A DNA stretch of 64,000 nucleotides from Streblospio benedicti (lineage: Eukaryota; Annelida; Polychaeta; Spionida; Spionidae): positions 7,462,399 through 7,526,398 of the forward strand of contig CM032669.1 in assembly GCA_019095985.1 (NCBI GenBank), written 5' to 3'. The notes beneath the pieces were generated by a model. The model was not told the DNA's origin, did not search any database, and saw nothing but the letters and a program-made list of their open reading frames with translations. Made by a program: the position numbers and the translations under genes. Numbering within the stretch: the stretch's first letter is position 1; every line of letters starts with the position of its first letter. This document shows, piece by piece, positions 21,991 to 32,080 of the stretch.

Positions 21991-22383
21991 ATAATTCTAA
22001 TTGGAAGTACTGATTGAACAACTACAAAATATTTAAACGTAAGCAACTAAAAGTAATATCACATGCAATACATTTCAGACACACCAAAATAAGACAATTT
22101 GATTATTCATAGTAAAATAAAGCTTTTTAACATTCCAACGCTGCTCATCATACAGACATTATAACCTCACACGTCAACGGTATTCAAATGTACATGCTCA
22201 CAGTTGTACTTCACCAGAAAGCACTAAAATGTTCCATTTATGCTATTAGAAGCATGTAATACTCCCCTATCAGCACAATCAAAAAGCTCAGTGTTCAGTT
22301 TCATACACAAAGATCATGATTGTAACCTTTCAGCATCACACATATCACTTTCATGCCATTTGCACTTTGTCCTGCTGAAGATT

Positions 22384-22620
22384 TTATTTTGGTGTATTTT
22401 TTTGAGATGTCATTATATATAGCCAGGGTGCAGTTATTTTGAAACCAAAATTAAGACTTCTGAAGACATTTTTAGAAGAGTGAGCACTGTTTGGAAATAT
22501 GGGGCTGTCTACTTTGAAGGTCAAAGCAGGCCTGGTCGAACCCATGCCTCCTATCCCCGTGACTCGAGCATGTCGGCCAGTCAGGGCATCTATATCACGG
22601 AGGACCAATTTCCAGTCCAT
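22384..22620 (-). CDS. Unrecognised ORF 'exon C', left-arm copy
   Basis: Starting from the ATG at 22620, the minus strand reads MDWKLVLRDIDALTGRHARV, then GIGGMGSTRPALTFKVDSPI, and continues to a stop at 22384 (about 78 codons). The first 50 residues look like real protein sequence. The right-arm counterpart (58679-58860) has one extra A in the AAAG run, which shifts its frame, and keeps about 60 bp that are deleted here after FPNS. Beyond that deletion the left frame is probably out of the original register. I do not recognise the protein. Confidence 0.4.
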   Translation of the reverse strand: MDWKLVLRDIDALTGRHARVTGIGGMGSTRPALTFKVDSPIFPNSAHSSKNVFRSLNFGFKITAPWLYIMTSQKNTPK

Positions 22621-22720
22621 GGCTTTCAAGCGTTGTCCAAAATGAGGAGTTGACGATACTATTATTCTCCGCGGTAGGAGCAGTTCACTTTAGATAATGT
22701 GTGATCACTGAATAATAATA

Positions 22721-23555
22721 CAGTCGGACCCGGTTAAGTCGAATTTGAAGGGAGTCTAGTAATGACCTCGAGTTATTAGAACCTCGAGTTATCAGAAACA
22801 TGTCTTCAACAACCCAATGAGTGATAATGCAAGAAATATGTGTTGTGGTCGCTATGGTTCTCGTACTACGTGTGATGTGGTTTTTATAACAGTATTCCGA
22901 CCTTCTGACCTTGTCCTTAAACAAACATGGCCGTATACACAAAGAAACATGCTTTCTACTACGGTTTCATTGGTTAATATAAGAATAGTACACTTGTACT
23001 TGTACATTTGTCTTGACTGGTCATTGTTACACAAGTACTAATTCAAAGCTATTAACCGCTAGCTGTTTCTCCCTCCCGCCTCTGACAAAGGCTCAGTCAA
23101 CAAACATGGTTTAAATATCACTTCGGTGTTAGCACTACGGTTAGAAGTTTACTACGCCTTTGTCTTCACTGGTCATTATTACGCAAGTACTAATTTCAAA
23201 GCTGTTGACCACTAGTAAGTATCAAAGAATTAATCAGAGAAGTTGACCACCCGTTCACAGGCAAATCATAGTAAGGCAGCGTTCTTTGATCTATTGTTTG
23301 GTCGGCATGTGCGCCGGTTAACGTGTAAACTACGAATTATTCGATGCTAAATTCTCATTTGGTCGAGATAAGTGGGTTAATGCCTCGAAGGGAAGTGAAA
23401 TTTGGCTCGAATAACACGGGTTTCTCGAGTTAAAAGGGTCGAAATAAGCGGGTTATTTTTAGTAGCAATCAATAGTCAGTTTGAAGGGAAATTAAAATGT
23501 GTTCTACTTAGGCGGGTGGTCGACTTATGCGAGCTCGAGTAAAACGGTCCGACTG
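22721..23555. mobile_element. Pogo/Tc1-like MITE, 835 bp, with TA target duplication
   Basis: The left end CAGTCGGACCCGGTTAAGTC and the right end (inverted: CAGTCGGACCGTTTTACTCG) share a 10-bp perfect terminus and related inner words. TA flanks it at 22719-22720 and 23556-23557. The right arm of the inverted duplication carries the same flanks with no element (about 58577-58592), so this is a clean insertion that post-dates the duplication or was lost precisely from the other arm. No transposase frame lies inside. Part of its interior (22905-23085) recurs at 27175-27345. Confidence 0.9.
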
Positions 23556-23952
23556 TAGTAGTAAACACCCCTTTATAGGACAGTTGCTAGGCAACGGTTG
23601 CTATGGATGTTCCCTAGCAACCGTTGCTATGGTTATTTCTTAGCAACCCTGACTATGTTTCTGTTCCTTCCACCATGAAAAACTGTATCGATGTAAAAAA
23701 TGCTGATAAGTGTTGTTTTTTTTAAATTCTTATTCATGATTTTACAATATGATCCATGTCGCTAGTCTACACCATTTATGCTTTACAATATGACTGTTCC
23801 ACAATGTATACTCATAGTGGTGGTGGATCTGGTGTGTAGGTTCAATGTATTTTATATGATGCATATGACATTGCAAAACTTTATTTTTTAAATGAAAATC
23901 ACAATTGCTCACAATGTTACGTGGTGACAGGTAAACTGAAATATGTTTATTA

Positions 23953-24168
23953 CTACCACCTCAAAATCGTAGCCATAATAATTAGTATTAACACTTTGAT
24001 CCCTAAATAGACGGCGAACGTGATCAAATTCCCCCGCGCCCTTGTATCCAGAAACTTGGTGTCGTTTTGAGACGCAAACGCGTGAATGAGCTTCTCATCA
24101 GGGTGCATGTCCTTGCTGAGGGGCTGCATTTCCAGCCAGTGGAGAGGTGTGGCCAATAGTGAGTTCAT
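23953..24168 (-). CDS. Small ORF 'exon B' with C-terminal membrane segment (left arm, intact)
   Basis: This 71-codon frame starts at an ATG: MNSLLATPLHWLEMQPLSKD, then HPDEKLIHAFASQNDTKFLD, and a hydrophobic C-terminal stretch of about 22 residues (ITFAVYLGIKVLILIIMATI). It could be an exon or a short single-pass membrane protein. The right-arm copy (57694-57900) keeps the start and first 37 codons but has an extra A in the ACCAAAG run and loses the membrane segment by frameshift. It lies on the same strand as GM2A, 0.44 kb downstream of the GM2A stop. No family is recognised. Confidence 0.45.
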   Translation of the reverse strand: MNSLLATPLHWLEMQPLSKDMHPDEKLIHAFASQNDTKFLDTRARGNLITFAVYLGIKVLILIIMATILRW

Positions 24169-24224
24169 TCATGTACATGTAGTGCAGACCTACTCCTAGG
24201 TGCACAAGTAGGGAAATCACTTAC

Positions 24225-24352
24225 CAGTGTTGGTATTCAATCGTTTTTGTGAGCAGTCATCCATTCGTGGGCGAATCCACATTTGCTTTAGACACCAACT
24301 TGGACAGTACAAAGCCAGGCACAGGAACCCGATTGACTACCCTCTCCAAAAA
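24225..24352 (-). pseudogene. Exon 'A', left-arm copy, with in-frame stop
   Basis: This is a 128-nt exon bounded by the acceptor TTCTCAG and the donor CACTG|GTAAGT. It has exactly the same length as the right-arm exon at 57510-57637. The reading is FLERVVNRVPVPGFVLSKLV, then SKANVDSPTNG, and then TGA where the right arm has TGG (Trp). The left copy therefore has an in-frame stop while its splice signals are still good. Confidence 0.6.
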
Positions 24353-24604
24353 CTGAGAATTGTGTATTTGTATTACATAAAATGTTGTGTTAAGCTTATG
24401 ATCAGAAATATTATTTAAAGTAACTGGTTGAATACTCGAAGGATTATGTGTTTTTGTACTCTTGTTTTAACTGTAAATAATCACACAATATATGTATGTA
24501 TTTTCATATGTCATTCTAATCCAACATAATCTAAATATCCTTCATTTTGTCTTTTTACCCTTAGTCTCTCATTTCTCTCCTCGATTCAATAAACTGTTGC
24601 TGCA

Positions 24605-25273
24605 TCACTTAGATCCAAGACTGAAATAGACTTCAAAACATAGGATTTGCGTGTTGCCGCTTGTGTAGTTTGCTCGCACCCAGTAATCTCCGTTCTTCAG
24701 CTCATCGGGAATGTCAATGTCAGGAATGGGTACCAAGGTACTGGGGATTGCATAATGGCTGGCTTTCACGGGACATTTGCACGGGATGTTGTGCTCCTTA
24801 AACGCCAGTGGACACTGGGACTCAGGGATCATGTTGCACACATCCTTGTAGGAACACAAACCCAGATTATCCTCACAAGGAAGTTTAAGCCAAAACCACA
24901 CCATATCCTTCTCATTGGTCAAGTCCAGCGATATGGGGCTGTGCAGGTCTTCTTTGAGATCACCATCTGCTTCCACCGTGACACTTCCAGGCACTAGAAT
25001 GGGATCCGGCGTAACCTTTAAGCTATTTATAGTTATGAGATTAGTTGAATTTTCACAAGTGTTCCAAGAATATTGCAGCCAAGGGCCACTTTTGCCAATT
25101 TTGCTGGTAATCACTTTGTTGGAGTCCATGCTGTGCATTTTCCGCAGAAGTTTAGGCCGTGTTGGCTGTATCCCATTGTACTTCAACTCGTCCAGTCTCT
25201 TCAAAAAATTCTGCTTGCCTTGAATGTAAATCATACACAGAGAAATTAGCAGAATTGCCATAGCTTGCTTCAT
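24605..25273 (-). CDS. GM2A-like: Ganglioside GM2 activator-like protein (ML domain), intact
   Basis: A complete 222-codon single-exon frame. Residues 1-19 (MKQAMAILLISLCMIYIQG) form a signal peptide. The mature part has eight cysteines in the GM2-activator arrangement: one in NTCEN near the N-terminus, a central cluster (LPCEDN, GLCSYKDVCN, SQCPLAF, IPCKCP) and one in the last strand (ILCFEV). Known GM2 activators form four disulfides and a lipid-binding beta-cup of about 160-190 residues. They present glycolipids to lysosomal beta-hexosaminidase, and invertebrate relatives are secreted or lysosomal lipid carriers. A TATA-like CTTATATAC lies about 75 bases upstream (25347-25354). The AATAAA present behind the right-arm copy has been replaced by TATGAAAA here. 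The intronless form is unusual compared with the multi-exon vertebrate gene. The paralogue at 56593-57257 is broken. Confidence 0.85.
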   Translation of the reverse strand: MKQAMAILLISLCMIYIQGKQNFLKRLDELKYNGIQPTRPKLLRKMHSMDSNKVITSKIGKSGPWLQYSWNTCENSTNLITINSLKVTPDPILVPGSVTVEADGDLKEDLHSPISLDLTNEKDMVWFWLKLPCEDNLGLCSYKDVCNMIPESQCPLAFKEHNIPCKCPVKASHYAIPSTLVPIPDIDIPDELKNGDYWVRANYTSGNTQILCFEVYFSLGSK

Positions 25274-25345
25274 TTTGGCTGATTTTGAATTGGAGCGACT
25301 TACACCTGGGAAGTCATATGCTTACTGTGGCAGTTTGTCACAACA

Positions 25346-25354
25346 GTATATAAG
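25346..25354 (-). promoter_or_regulatory. TATA-like box of the GM2A-like gene
   Basis: The minus strand reads AACTTATATACTG about 75 bases before the ATG at 25273. The right-arm copy reads AACTTGTATACTG at the same place (56512-56520), with one base of the TATA core changed. Confidence 0.5.
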
Positions 25355-25559
25355 TTCTTACTTGTCCCCAGCTCTGACGCTGTATCGATGCTTTAACGCC
25401 ACTACGCATTGTTGATAGAGGCTGTCCGTTAACGTTATTACCCATATATGGTATTCACCGTTTGCCATGATTGCTCGGTTGCGTAATACTGACCACTTAC
25501 ACTAACGAGACGTTCCTTTACTGTGAGGATTGGTTATATGTTAATTTCTTGTTTGTAGG

Positions 25560-26400
25560 TATCGCTAACAAAATAAAAAATAATCCTGATTAAAATGGAA
25601 ATTTATGATTAAACTAAACTCAACTAAACTGAATTTTTTTAATTTATTGATTAACTAAAACTAAACTAAATTACAGAAATTCTGATTAGATTAATCGATT
25701 AAAACTAATCTCACCCCAACTCTGATGCCCAGTCGAAGTTATGACTTGCGATGTAATGGATATCGATTGAATCATAGTCATTGGCGCATCCACATCACAT
25801 TTACGAAAGACATTCTTTGCCTAACTGTTTGCATATGCTTGCTTTCATTTCCTTCTACCGTTTATCAGCACAGCACCATGTAGGGCAACCAATCTGTCGA
25901 TGCATAGTGTTCCCCCAGTAGTGTGAACATGGGACAGTTTAGAGATATTCATAACCTTGATCATTTTTTAGTAGTTTGTCGCAGCTTAGTTTTTCTTTTA
26001 AAGTACTAACTGTTATAGGAAATCAATCTGCATTTTTTACAATTTCCTTTTCTCATTGCTACGGGCAATGAATTACGTACCCTTTTTATTTCAGTGATAT
26101 ATTGAGCATAGAAAATGTACTCAGAATCTGATGCAAAACGTGGATCACAGTGACACTGTTGAACAGTTTTGCATTGAAATATCTACCCACATCTTTCCTA
26201 TTTAAAACCATTTTGCCCATTTCGAAAACGATATGGAAAAGCACTTTCTTCAAATTAAAAATACTGCATGGCTTATTTCCTACTGCCGGTGCCACGCTAT
26301 TATGATACTCGTACAAGTATGTCAGTATTTTTACCCACCCGGACAAAGCAGATACACGTGATGGTGGCAGTCATGTGACAGCAGAGACGAGTAGACGGGG
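25560..26400. repeat. Unit Y of the inverted duplication (left)
   Basis: Matches the reverse of about 48040-48680. The first part is rich in ACTAA/TTAGT words (AAACTAAACTCAACTAAACT). A minus-strand 86-codon frame (26086-26346) begins in it (SGWVKILTYLYEYHNSVAPA) and reads on to KDVGRYFNAKLFNSVTVIHV. The same amino-acid text is recoverable in the right copy with changes, so it could be an old coding exon. No family is recognised. Confidence 0.45.
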
Positions 26401-26439
26401 TAACAGTTCGTCACCAATGTTGCTGTTCCTCTGAGAGCG

Positions 26440-27117
26440 GTGTCGGCGATTTTCTATCGCTATCCGAATCTTTCTGGACCATGCAAACTTCTCTTGTGCC
26501 ACAATGTTCTTCATTTCTTCGAATACGTCTTGGCTATCATGATTAGTGCTTTTTCCTTCTTTAATGAATTGCCTGCAGTGTTCTCTATGTTTTCAGCTTC
26601 TTTTGCTTCTTCACCAATGATGGTTTCTGTTTGTGTAAGAATAGCTGGCTCCTCGTCATCATGCGAAATGTTGGGTTTGAGTGTTGGCAGGCTGTATTTT
26701 CAAGCTTTTCATTAGCTGGCCTCTGTGATAAACGATAACTTAACTTCTTTGTGCTTAACTTTAAAATCAATGTTACACGGTTATAAAACCTATAAGATTT
26801 AGATTTAACAAAATATTATACAAGGATTATGAAAAGACTAATTTTTTTTATTCTAATGCTAAGTTTAATTAAACTGCCGTAATACATTATATAGCTCCAA
26901 TAATCACATCACTCTTACCATTATTACCTTGCATGTGAGCAATGATCTTTCGTCTCCCTGATTTTCTTGAGGTGAATCTGGATTGGCGGGATCGCTGTTG
27001 ATGGTTGCTGAGGCAACCGTGTTGCTGGACGCCGGTGTCCTCTATAACATCTGCTGCAGTTTGTGGAGCTTGATCATCACTACCATTATATTTGTCTTCG
27101 TTTTCATCTTTATTCAT
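26440..27117 (-). repeat. R1 family, copy b, with C-terminal coding remnant
   Basis: The minus strand carries a 76-codon frame, 26887-27117, starting MNKDENEDKYNGSDDQAPQT and ending NNGKSDVIIGAI. The same C-terminus (NDGKSDVIIGAI) ends the frame at 47341-47571. Downstream comes the conserved AT-rich segment, then the segment HDDEEPAILTQTETIIGEEA, and then in another frame VFEEMKNIVAQEKFAWSRKI. Several segments therefore keep protein sense in different frames, as if this were a run of short exons. Confidence 0.5.
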
Positions 27118-27149
27118 AAAACTAAAAGCATTTCCTGATCAAGTTCTGT

Positions 27150-27350
27150 CAATATACCTTTTCTTTTAACATTATATGCCCAATCAGACCGTAAACAAAC
27201 ATGGTCGCACACACAAACATGTTTTCTACTACGGTTTCATTGGTTGATAGCACACTTGTACAAAGCCCTTTGTCTTGACCGGTCATTGTTACGCAAGTAC
27301 TAAATTCCAAGCTATTAAGCGCTAGCTGTTTCCCTCTCCCAGCCTTCCTC
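27150..27350. repeat. Fragment of the pogo-like MITE interior
   Basis: Resembles 22905-23085: shared words include TTTTCTACTACGGTTTCATT, TGTCTTGAC(C/T)GGTCATTGTT and CGCTAGCTGTTTC. Neither terminus is present. Confidence 0.65.
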
Positions 27351-27929
27351 TACTATCTGGTGAGAAACGACAGTGCGGTCTGTCGATATTGGCATGAGGC
27401 TGCTTTTGACCAAACAATTGGAAGCAGATAGATGTTGCCATAGGGGGCAAGCTGAGTGTGCAAGATCTTAGTCGATTGGTAAAAAAAGGCACATAACAAG
27501 TTCTATGGATTACTTCAGATGAAAAGATGCTTGATGAAACATTTCCAAACGTGGTAGAAAAGTGCAGCATTATGCATACACTGATACTGATCGTGCAGAA
27601 ATCTCAACAGGATTTCTCTGACGCTGACTTCATGTTGAAAAGTGGCAGTACAATAACTAGGTCACAAATAGCTTTTACATCAATATGACAGCATGGTGGT
27701 GTAAGTCTTAAAAAACTCTTATATCAACTAGATGGATTGAATGATAGAATCCTTATATCAATACTGAGATCATGCCACAACTTAGGTTTTTGCAGTATGT
27801 AGTAATTAATACATCTATCAACTTTTGTTTTATCTGTGATTGGTAAAAATGGTAGCCAGTTGACATAAGTCATTGTGATTACAATTCTGTGTACAAAACA
27901 TTCGTGTTCCAAGACATTGGTATGTTTTA

Positions 27930-28225
27930 TTCTGCTCGAGCGCCGCGTAGATGGCGGTGAGGCTGCACTGGACGCGGTGGTTTATCATGTTGTATAGCTT
28001 CCCTCTCGGGGTTGACAGTTTGAGGCGGGGGCGGGGGCTTAACGGCGGAGACATTGGCGGAGCAAGACAAACGCCACTTGGAATCGTCGCAGGCCGAGCG
28101 CGTAATACAGCGGGGTGCTTGCTGTTGATGAGCGCTAGCTCTGGCACCAGCAGTTGGTTGAGTAAATCCTCAGGGAAGTCGCGTGCAGCAGTATACGCAC
28201 CATCACCGTGTGGCCACCTGATAAG
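27930..28225 (-). CDS. Unrecognised exon with LYNMINH motif
   Basis: The minus-strand frame (part of a 140-codon open stretch) follows a possible acceptor, CTTATCAG. It reads WPHGDGAYTAARDFPEDLLN, then LLVPELALINSKHPAVLRAR, a Pro-rich linker, and KLYNMINHRVQCSLTAIYAA ending LEQNKTYQ. A shorter, diverged counterpart lies at 37300-37480 (GALYNLINHCD followed, in another frame, by LYTALEQNRA). The recurrence in two places with preserved sense supports a real exon family. Its function is unknown. Confidence 0.45.
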
Positions 28226-28455
28226 ATTGGATAATTTATTGCACTGAATCACAAGTGGATTATGGCAGAATTATGAAATAATAATGTAATATATACTATG
28301 CTATTTATGTAGCACCTGACCAAAGACCAGGGTGATTTAAACATGAAATATGTTTCTGTTAACTGTCGAAACTTCAACAATTTCACTAAAAACAGTACTT
28401 TAATCTATATATCATAGTAAACTATTTAGAGATCCCGGGCGTTTGTTGGTGGATC

Positions 28456-28560
28456 TCAGGGATGGGCGCAATACTTAAAAAAGTATTGAAATACTTTGCA
28501 ATACTTCACAAAAGTATTGCAATATTTTGCAATAAAGTATCGCAATTCTAAAAAGTAGTG
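28456..28560. mobile_element. Possible hAT-type terminus
   Basis: CAGGGATGGGCGCAATACTT followed by AT-rich repeats of AGTATTG/CAATACT looks like the CAGGG(A/G)TGGGC terminus shared by many hAT elements. I found no matching inverted end nearby, so this may be a fragment. Confidence 0.35.
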
Positions 28561-30100
28561 CAATTAAGATAAGAATTTATTTTATTTAAACGTTCATTTT
28601 GATCTTTGCAATCTACATATGTTGGGCTGAATATGAATAGTTTGTCTTTTTAACCATAAACATACGTTTCAGTTGGTTTTTTGTTTGAGTTTTCAGAAAA
28701 TAGGGCACAGTAAGAAAAAATCATTTAGAAAGTTTGAAATCTTTATTCAAAACCAAACCTTGCAAACAGACTAGGGGTATGTCTGCCGATGTCGTGTTTA
28801 AAAAACTACACTTTCGCCATTTATAAACGAAATTCAAATAGGTCTGTCTTTGACTTTTGTATAACGATAACAACAAGAACACAATTAATGACATTAATTA
28901 TTTACAAGTTTTAAGGGTGAACAAAAATACCATATTTATAATTAAATTGAACTCTCCGATAAGAAAATTTCAAATGCTTGATGACAACCTTAAATTTCGG
29001 ATTGCTATAAAAAATGTGTGCTTGTGTTCACACTATTCACTGTTACTATTCACCAGAAATGTGACAAGGACATTTCTAGATTACAAGAAGAAACTGCAAA
29101 TATATCAAATTCAAGGAACTTGATAATTAATGCACTTCAACAATTTTAAATATACATACAAAAACTATTCACTGGTACAATGAAATCACGGACATTTCTA
29201 GATTACAAATATATCAAATTCAAGGAACTTGCTAATTAATGCAGTTCAACAATTTTAAAGATACATACAAAAACTATTCAATGATTCTATTCACCACTTA
29301 CACGGTTCCCCGCAATAATTTAAAAGTATTGTTATCAGAGGATTCAAATAAATTAAAAAGCTAGTCGAAGTGTTCATAATTATAACTTGTAATTAAGTAA
29401 TGGCACAGCCTGTAATCCTAGTATTATAGTTATTTAAAACTCAAAGACAGACATAAAAGAATTAGGTTTATAATTGGGCAAAGTGCGGTTTGAAACATAA
29501 CTAATCACTAAATCGGTAGACATAGTACTAAAAACATGTTTAAACAAAATTGGCATCCCAAACAAAATTAGTAAAACAATAATAATTGAAAAAAAACCTT
29601 GCAGTTCGTGCATAATATTGTATGTGTTACGATTTTTCTTGTTTTATGATCTTTAGTCCTTTCTTTTATGTTTTAATGGTTGATCTAGTTGTTGGTAGTT
29701 CACTGATTAGTCGATTTCATTTAGTTTTAAAAAACTACGGGTGGAGTGTTTCTTGTTGTCCTTTGTTCTTGTGGATGTCGCATCGATGTGAAGGTTTGGG
29801 AAGTCAAGATTTTTACAATTAACAAGGTTTGGTTTCTTTCCTGCAAAGAAGAAAAGGAAAATGTTTTAGCAAACATTACGAAGCAAGTAAATGTTAATAA
29901 ACAAAAGCCCCATTTCTGTAACAAACTATAACGACAGGCGTGAGTGCACAGCAGGGGTCTAATTTTATTCCCAATGGGAACGTAATAATAATAATACTAA
30001 TAATAATAAGCCACTATTTACAATGCGCGTATCCAAAGCATGCTGATAAAGACTATACAAAAGATAAAACAAAAAAATATAGTAGAGTATATAAAAGTTA
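28560..30100. other. AT-rich DNA with a 110-bp tandem duplication
   Basis: No gene is supported. At about 29064-29285 a unit of roughly 110 bp is present twice; shared words include GGACATTTCTAGATTACAA, AAATTCAAGGAACTTG and ACATACAAAAACTATTCA. A (TAA)n-like stretch lies at about 29985-30010. Confidence 0.6.
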
Positions 30101-30109
30101 AGAATGCAA

Positions 30110-30880
30110 AAATTAAAAAAAATTGATAACAATGATTCCTTAAAAGTTAACCGTATAAAATTGTTCGAAGAGAAATGTATTCAGTTATTTTTTAAAAGTA
30201 TTGATATTAGTGCATAATCTAAGAGCAGTGGGTAGAGAGTTCCACATGATTGGAGCAATGTTTTTAAAATTCCTTTCTCAATAGGTTTTTGTCCGAAAGC
30301 GAGGTACCCCTAAAAGATTTTTGTAATTCGATCGTGCAGATCTAACCTAATATCGTTGGACTTTTAAGAGTTCCTTAATATATAAGGTTGCTGCATCGTG
30401 CAAACATTTAAAACAAAAAATAGTAATTTTGACTTTAATACTGGATTTGACTGGAAGCCAGTGTAGTCCATACATAATTTCTCTGATATGTCTAGATTTT
30501 GGGAGACGGAGTACCATTCTGGCTGCAGCATTCTTTAAAATCTTAAGTCACTGTGTTTGAACATCTGCCAAACCAAGAGACAGCCTGATATAAATATCAA
30601 TGCGTCATGTAATAAATGGATTGATTAGAGACTTAGTGGATTTTATATCCAAATACGATCTTATTTAACAATTGTTACGAAGCTGTAGCCAAACAATCGT
30701 GAATGCTTATTTTATTTGAGATTTGCATTCTAACACACAATCAAAAATAAATCCTAGGTTTCTGATGTCAAGTGCTGGAATTATATTGATGCCAAATATA
30801 TCAATTTGGTGCATATAACGTTATCTGCTTGTGTGTATGGCGAGGTTGTCGTCAGAGATTGTAAAAATCAAAAACAAGGT
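30110..30880 (-). mobile_element. LINE fragment: reverse-transcriptase C-terminal region
   Basis: Minus-strand translation in shifting frames gives, in order, ALDIRNLGFIFDCVLECKSQ; LKILKNAAARMVLRLPKSRH; MYGLHWLPVKSSIKVKITIF; and IAPIMWNSLPTALRLCTNIN followed by TFKK. These match the classic end of non-LTR retrotransposon ORF2 (pattern: V-R-N-L-G-x-x-x-D, Q-N-x-A-A-R, L-H-W-L-P-V, I-x-x-K-x-x-x-x-x-F-K, A-P-x-x-W-N-S-L-P). The catalytic palm is absent, so it is 5'-truncated. Several stops and shifts break it. The CR1/L2/Jockey assemblage is likely; the exact clade is not decidable by eye. Confidence 0.8.
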
Positions 30881-30911
30881 GGGAAAACATTACTCACATC
30901 GTTCATTGAAC

Positions 30912-31457
30912 TCAGGCGCGTCGAATGAAAATTGCAGCCAATCTGAGCATTCTGTCTAGGATGAAGATCACAGCTCCATCCAGGTAATCATGTATCACAT
31001 TCAAAGCCGCGGCATGGATGTGACGCCTCCAACGACCTGGATGGAACACGATAATTATATATATTTCTATCTTTATATTTCTAATTGATTCGAGCTTATG
31101 CCCACAGTACACTTACATCGATTCTAATTTCACTGTTAATTACCATTTTTTTTGAGTTATGAATAGTTTAGCATGTACATTGGCAGTCATGTACTGGCGT
31201 GTTTACATTGAAACCCAGGCTGATTGGTATATTGGGTGTTTTTTAATTTTTGCTCTTGTTATGCGTTTCTGTTCACAATTCAAAAATTAGGAATCTAATG
31301 TTTCTTTTAGTGTGGCATTCTTACCTCTCAGTAGTTCCTTCAAAACGAATAAAAATCCAAGAAATAAAACAGCTACCGCGTACTCAATAAACAGGTATTG
31401 GCGGGGCGAACGTATTTCTCTATATCCATCGAGGTCCATAGCGAAACGTGTTTTCAT
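30912..31457 (-). CDS. Small two-exon membrane-protein gene
   Basis: Exon 1 is 31325-31457 (133 nt, from ATG) and ends CTGAGAG|GTAAGAATG. Exon 2 is 30912-31036 (125 nt), after the acceptor TTCCATCCAG. The junction completes a Gly codon (G plus GT), and the spliced frame is 85 codons to a stop. The protein reads MKTRFAMDLDGYREIRSPRQ, a hydrophobic segment of about 20 residues (YLFIEYAVAVLFLGFLFVLK), a basic RGRWRRHIH turn, and a second amphipathic to hydrophobic segment (YLDGAVIFILDRMLRLAAIF), ending IRRA. It would be a hairpin-like small membrane protein, perhaps in the ER or mitochondria. The 288-nt intron is intact. I do not recognise the family. The second candidate first exon is described separately. 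Confidence 0.6.
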
Positions 31458-31770
31458 TAGGTTACACAAGAACTGTGGCTTATGTGATTTATGGTCACAT
31501 GCAAAACAATTAGTTTAAGATACGGGCCGTCATTAGCGGACGAAGATGCACCAATCAACTGAATTTGAGGCAATGTGTAGCCAACCAATCAGAACGCGAA
31601 GCGCTGAAGAAGGCACCGTAGTTTTTCCTGGGCACCACATTCGTTCAGTTTCAAGATTACACAATTCCGGCGCCATTGTGATTAGCGGCAGGCACTTAAG
31701 AACCGATTGACAATGTTGTGTTTACTGATGTGCGATATTTGTGTGTAACACATGACCATTTAGCACTTAC

Positions 31771-31810
31771 CCTCCAAAGGAGACATATGATTGTCCCGTT
31801 TCCAAGCCAT
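31771..31810 (-). CDS. Alternative first coding exon of the small membrane-protein gene
   Basis: A 40-nt segment from ATG (31810) reads MAWKRDNHMSPLE plus one base and ends TTGGAGG|GTAAGTGC. Its donor is in the same phase (1) as the exon ending at 31325, so it can splice directly to the exon at 30912-31036 and would give a 54-codon product. It cannot splice in frame into the exon at 31325-31457. Two starts feeding one C-terminal exon suggest alternative promoters, one form with and one without the first membrane segment. Confidence 0.4.
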
Positions 31811-31859
31811 AATATGTAAGCAACGTACAGAGACCACGTCCCTATTGAAACCACCTACT

Positions 31860-32080
31860 TCTCTGCGATGATGGTTTTAATACCGTCAAAACATACACAT
31901 CCCGCCCCATCTCCCATAAGCCTGCCCAATTGCCATATATATCAATCACAAGTTCACATTTCATTCCGATTCAGCCGTGAGTGTAACATGATCACAGTCC
32001 TTTGTTGCAGTGGAGTCTTCGTGGAAGTTTCTCCACATCCCCGCCGTATAACGCTCAATCGTCATCGAACTGAAATGTGC
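31860..32080. other. No gene seen
   Basis: This is the 5' side of the small minus-strand gene. A plus-strand 86-codon frame runs into the triple repeat and has no protein-like signature. Confidence 0.4.

Larger units (their letters stand above)
21370..27120. repeat. Large inverted duplication, left arm
   Basis: Reading 21370-27120 on the minus strand reproduces, in order, 47341-48680 and then 56254-59760 of the plus strand, apart from insertions and deletions. The order is R1b, unit Y, then (a jump over 48.67-56.25 kb in the right arm) GM2A, exons A, B and C, and R1a. Divergence is in the range of several percent, by eye. The arms are separated by about 20 kb. Left-arm-only sequence includes the pogo-like MITE at 22721-23555 and about 130 bp near 25.74-25.87 kb. 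Confidence 0.9.

Noticed and set aside
23580-23650. GCAACGGTTGCTA dyads as a regulatory operator
   Set aside because: GTTGCTA and TAGCAAC words repeat several times in both arms and look like a short simple repeat; nothing ties them to a promoter.
27322-27570. Minus-strand 82-codon frame next to the MITE fragment
   Set aside because: Overlaps the repeat fragment at its edge and has no protein-like signature or splice context.
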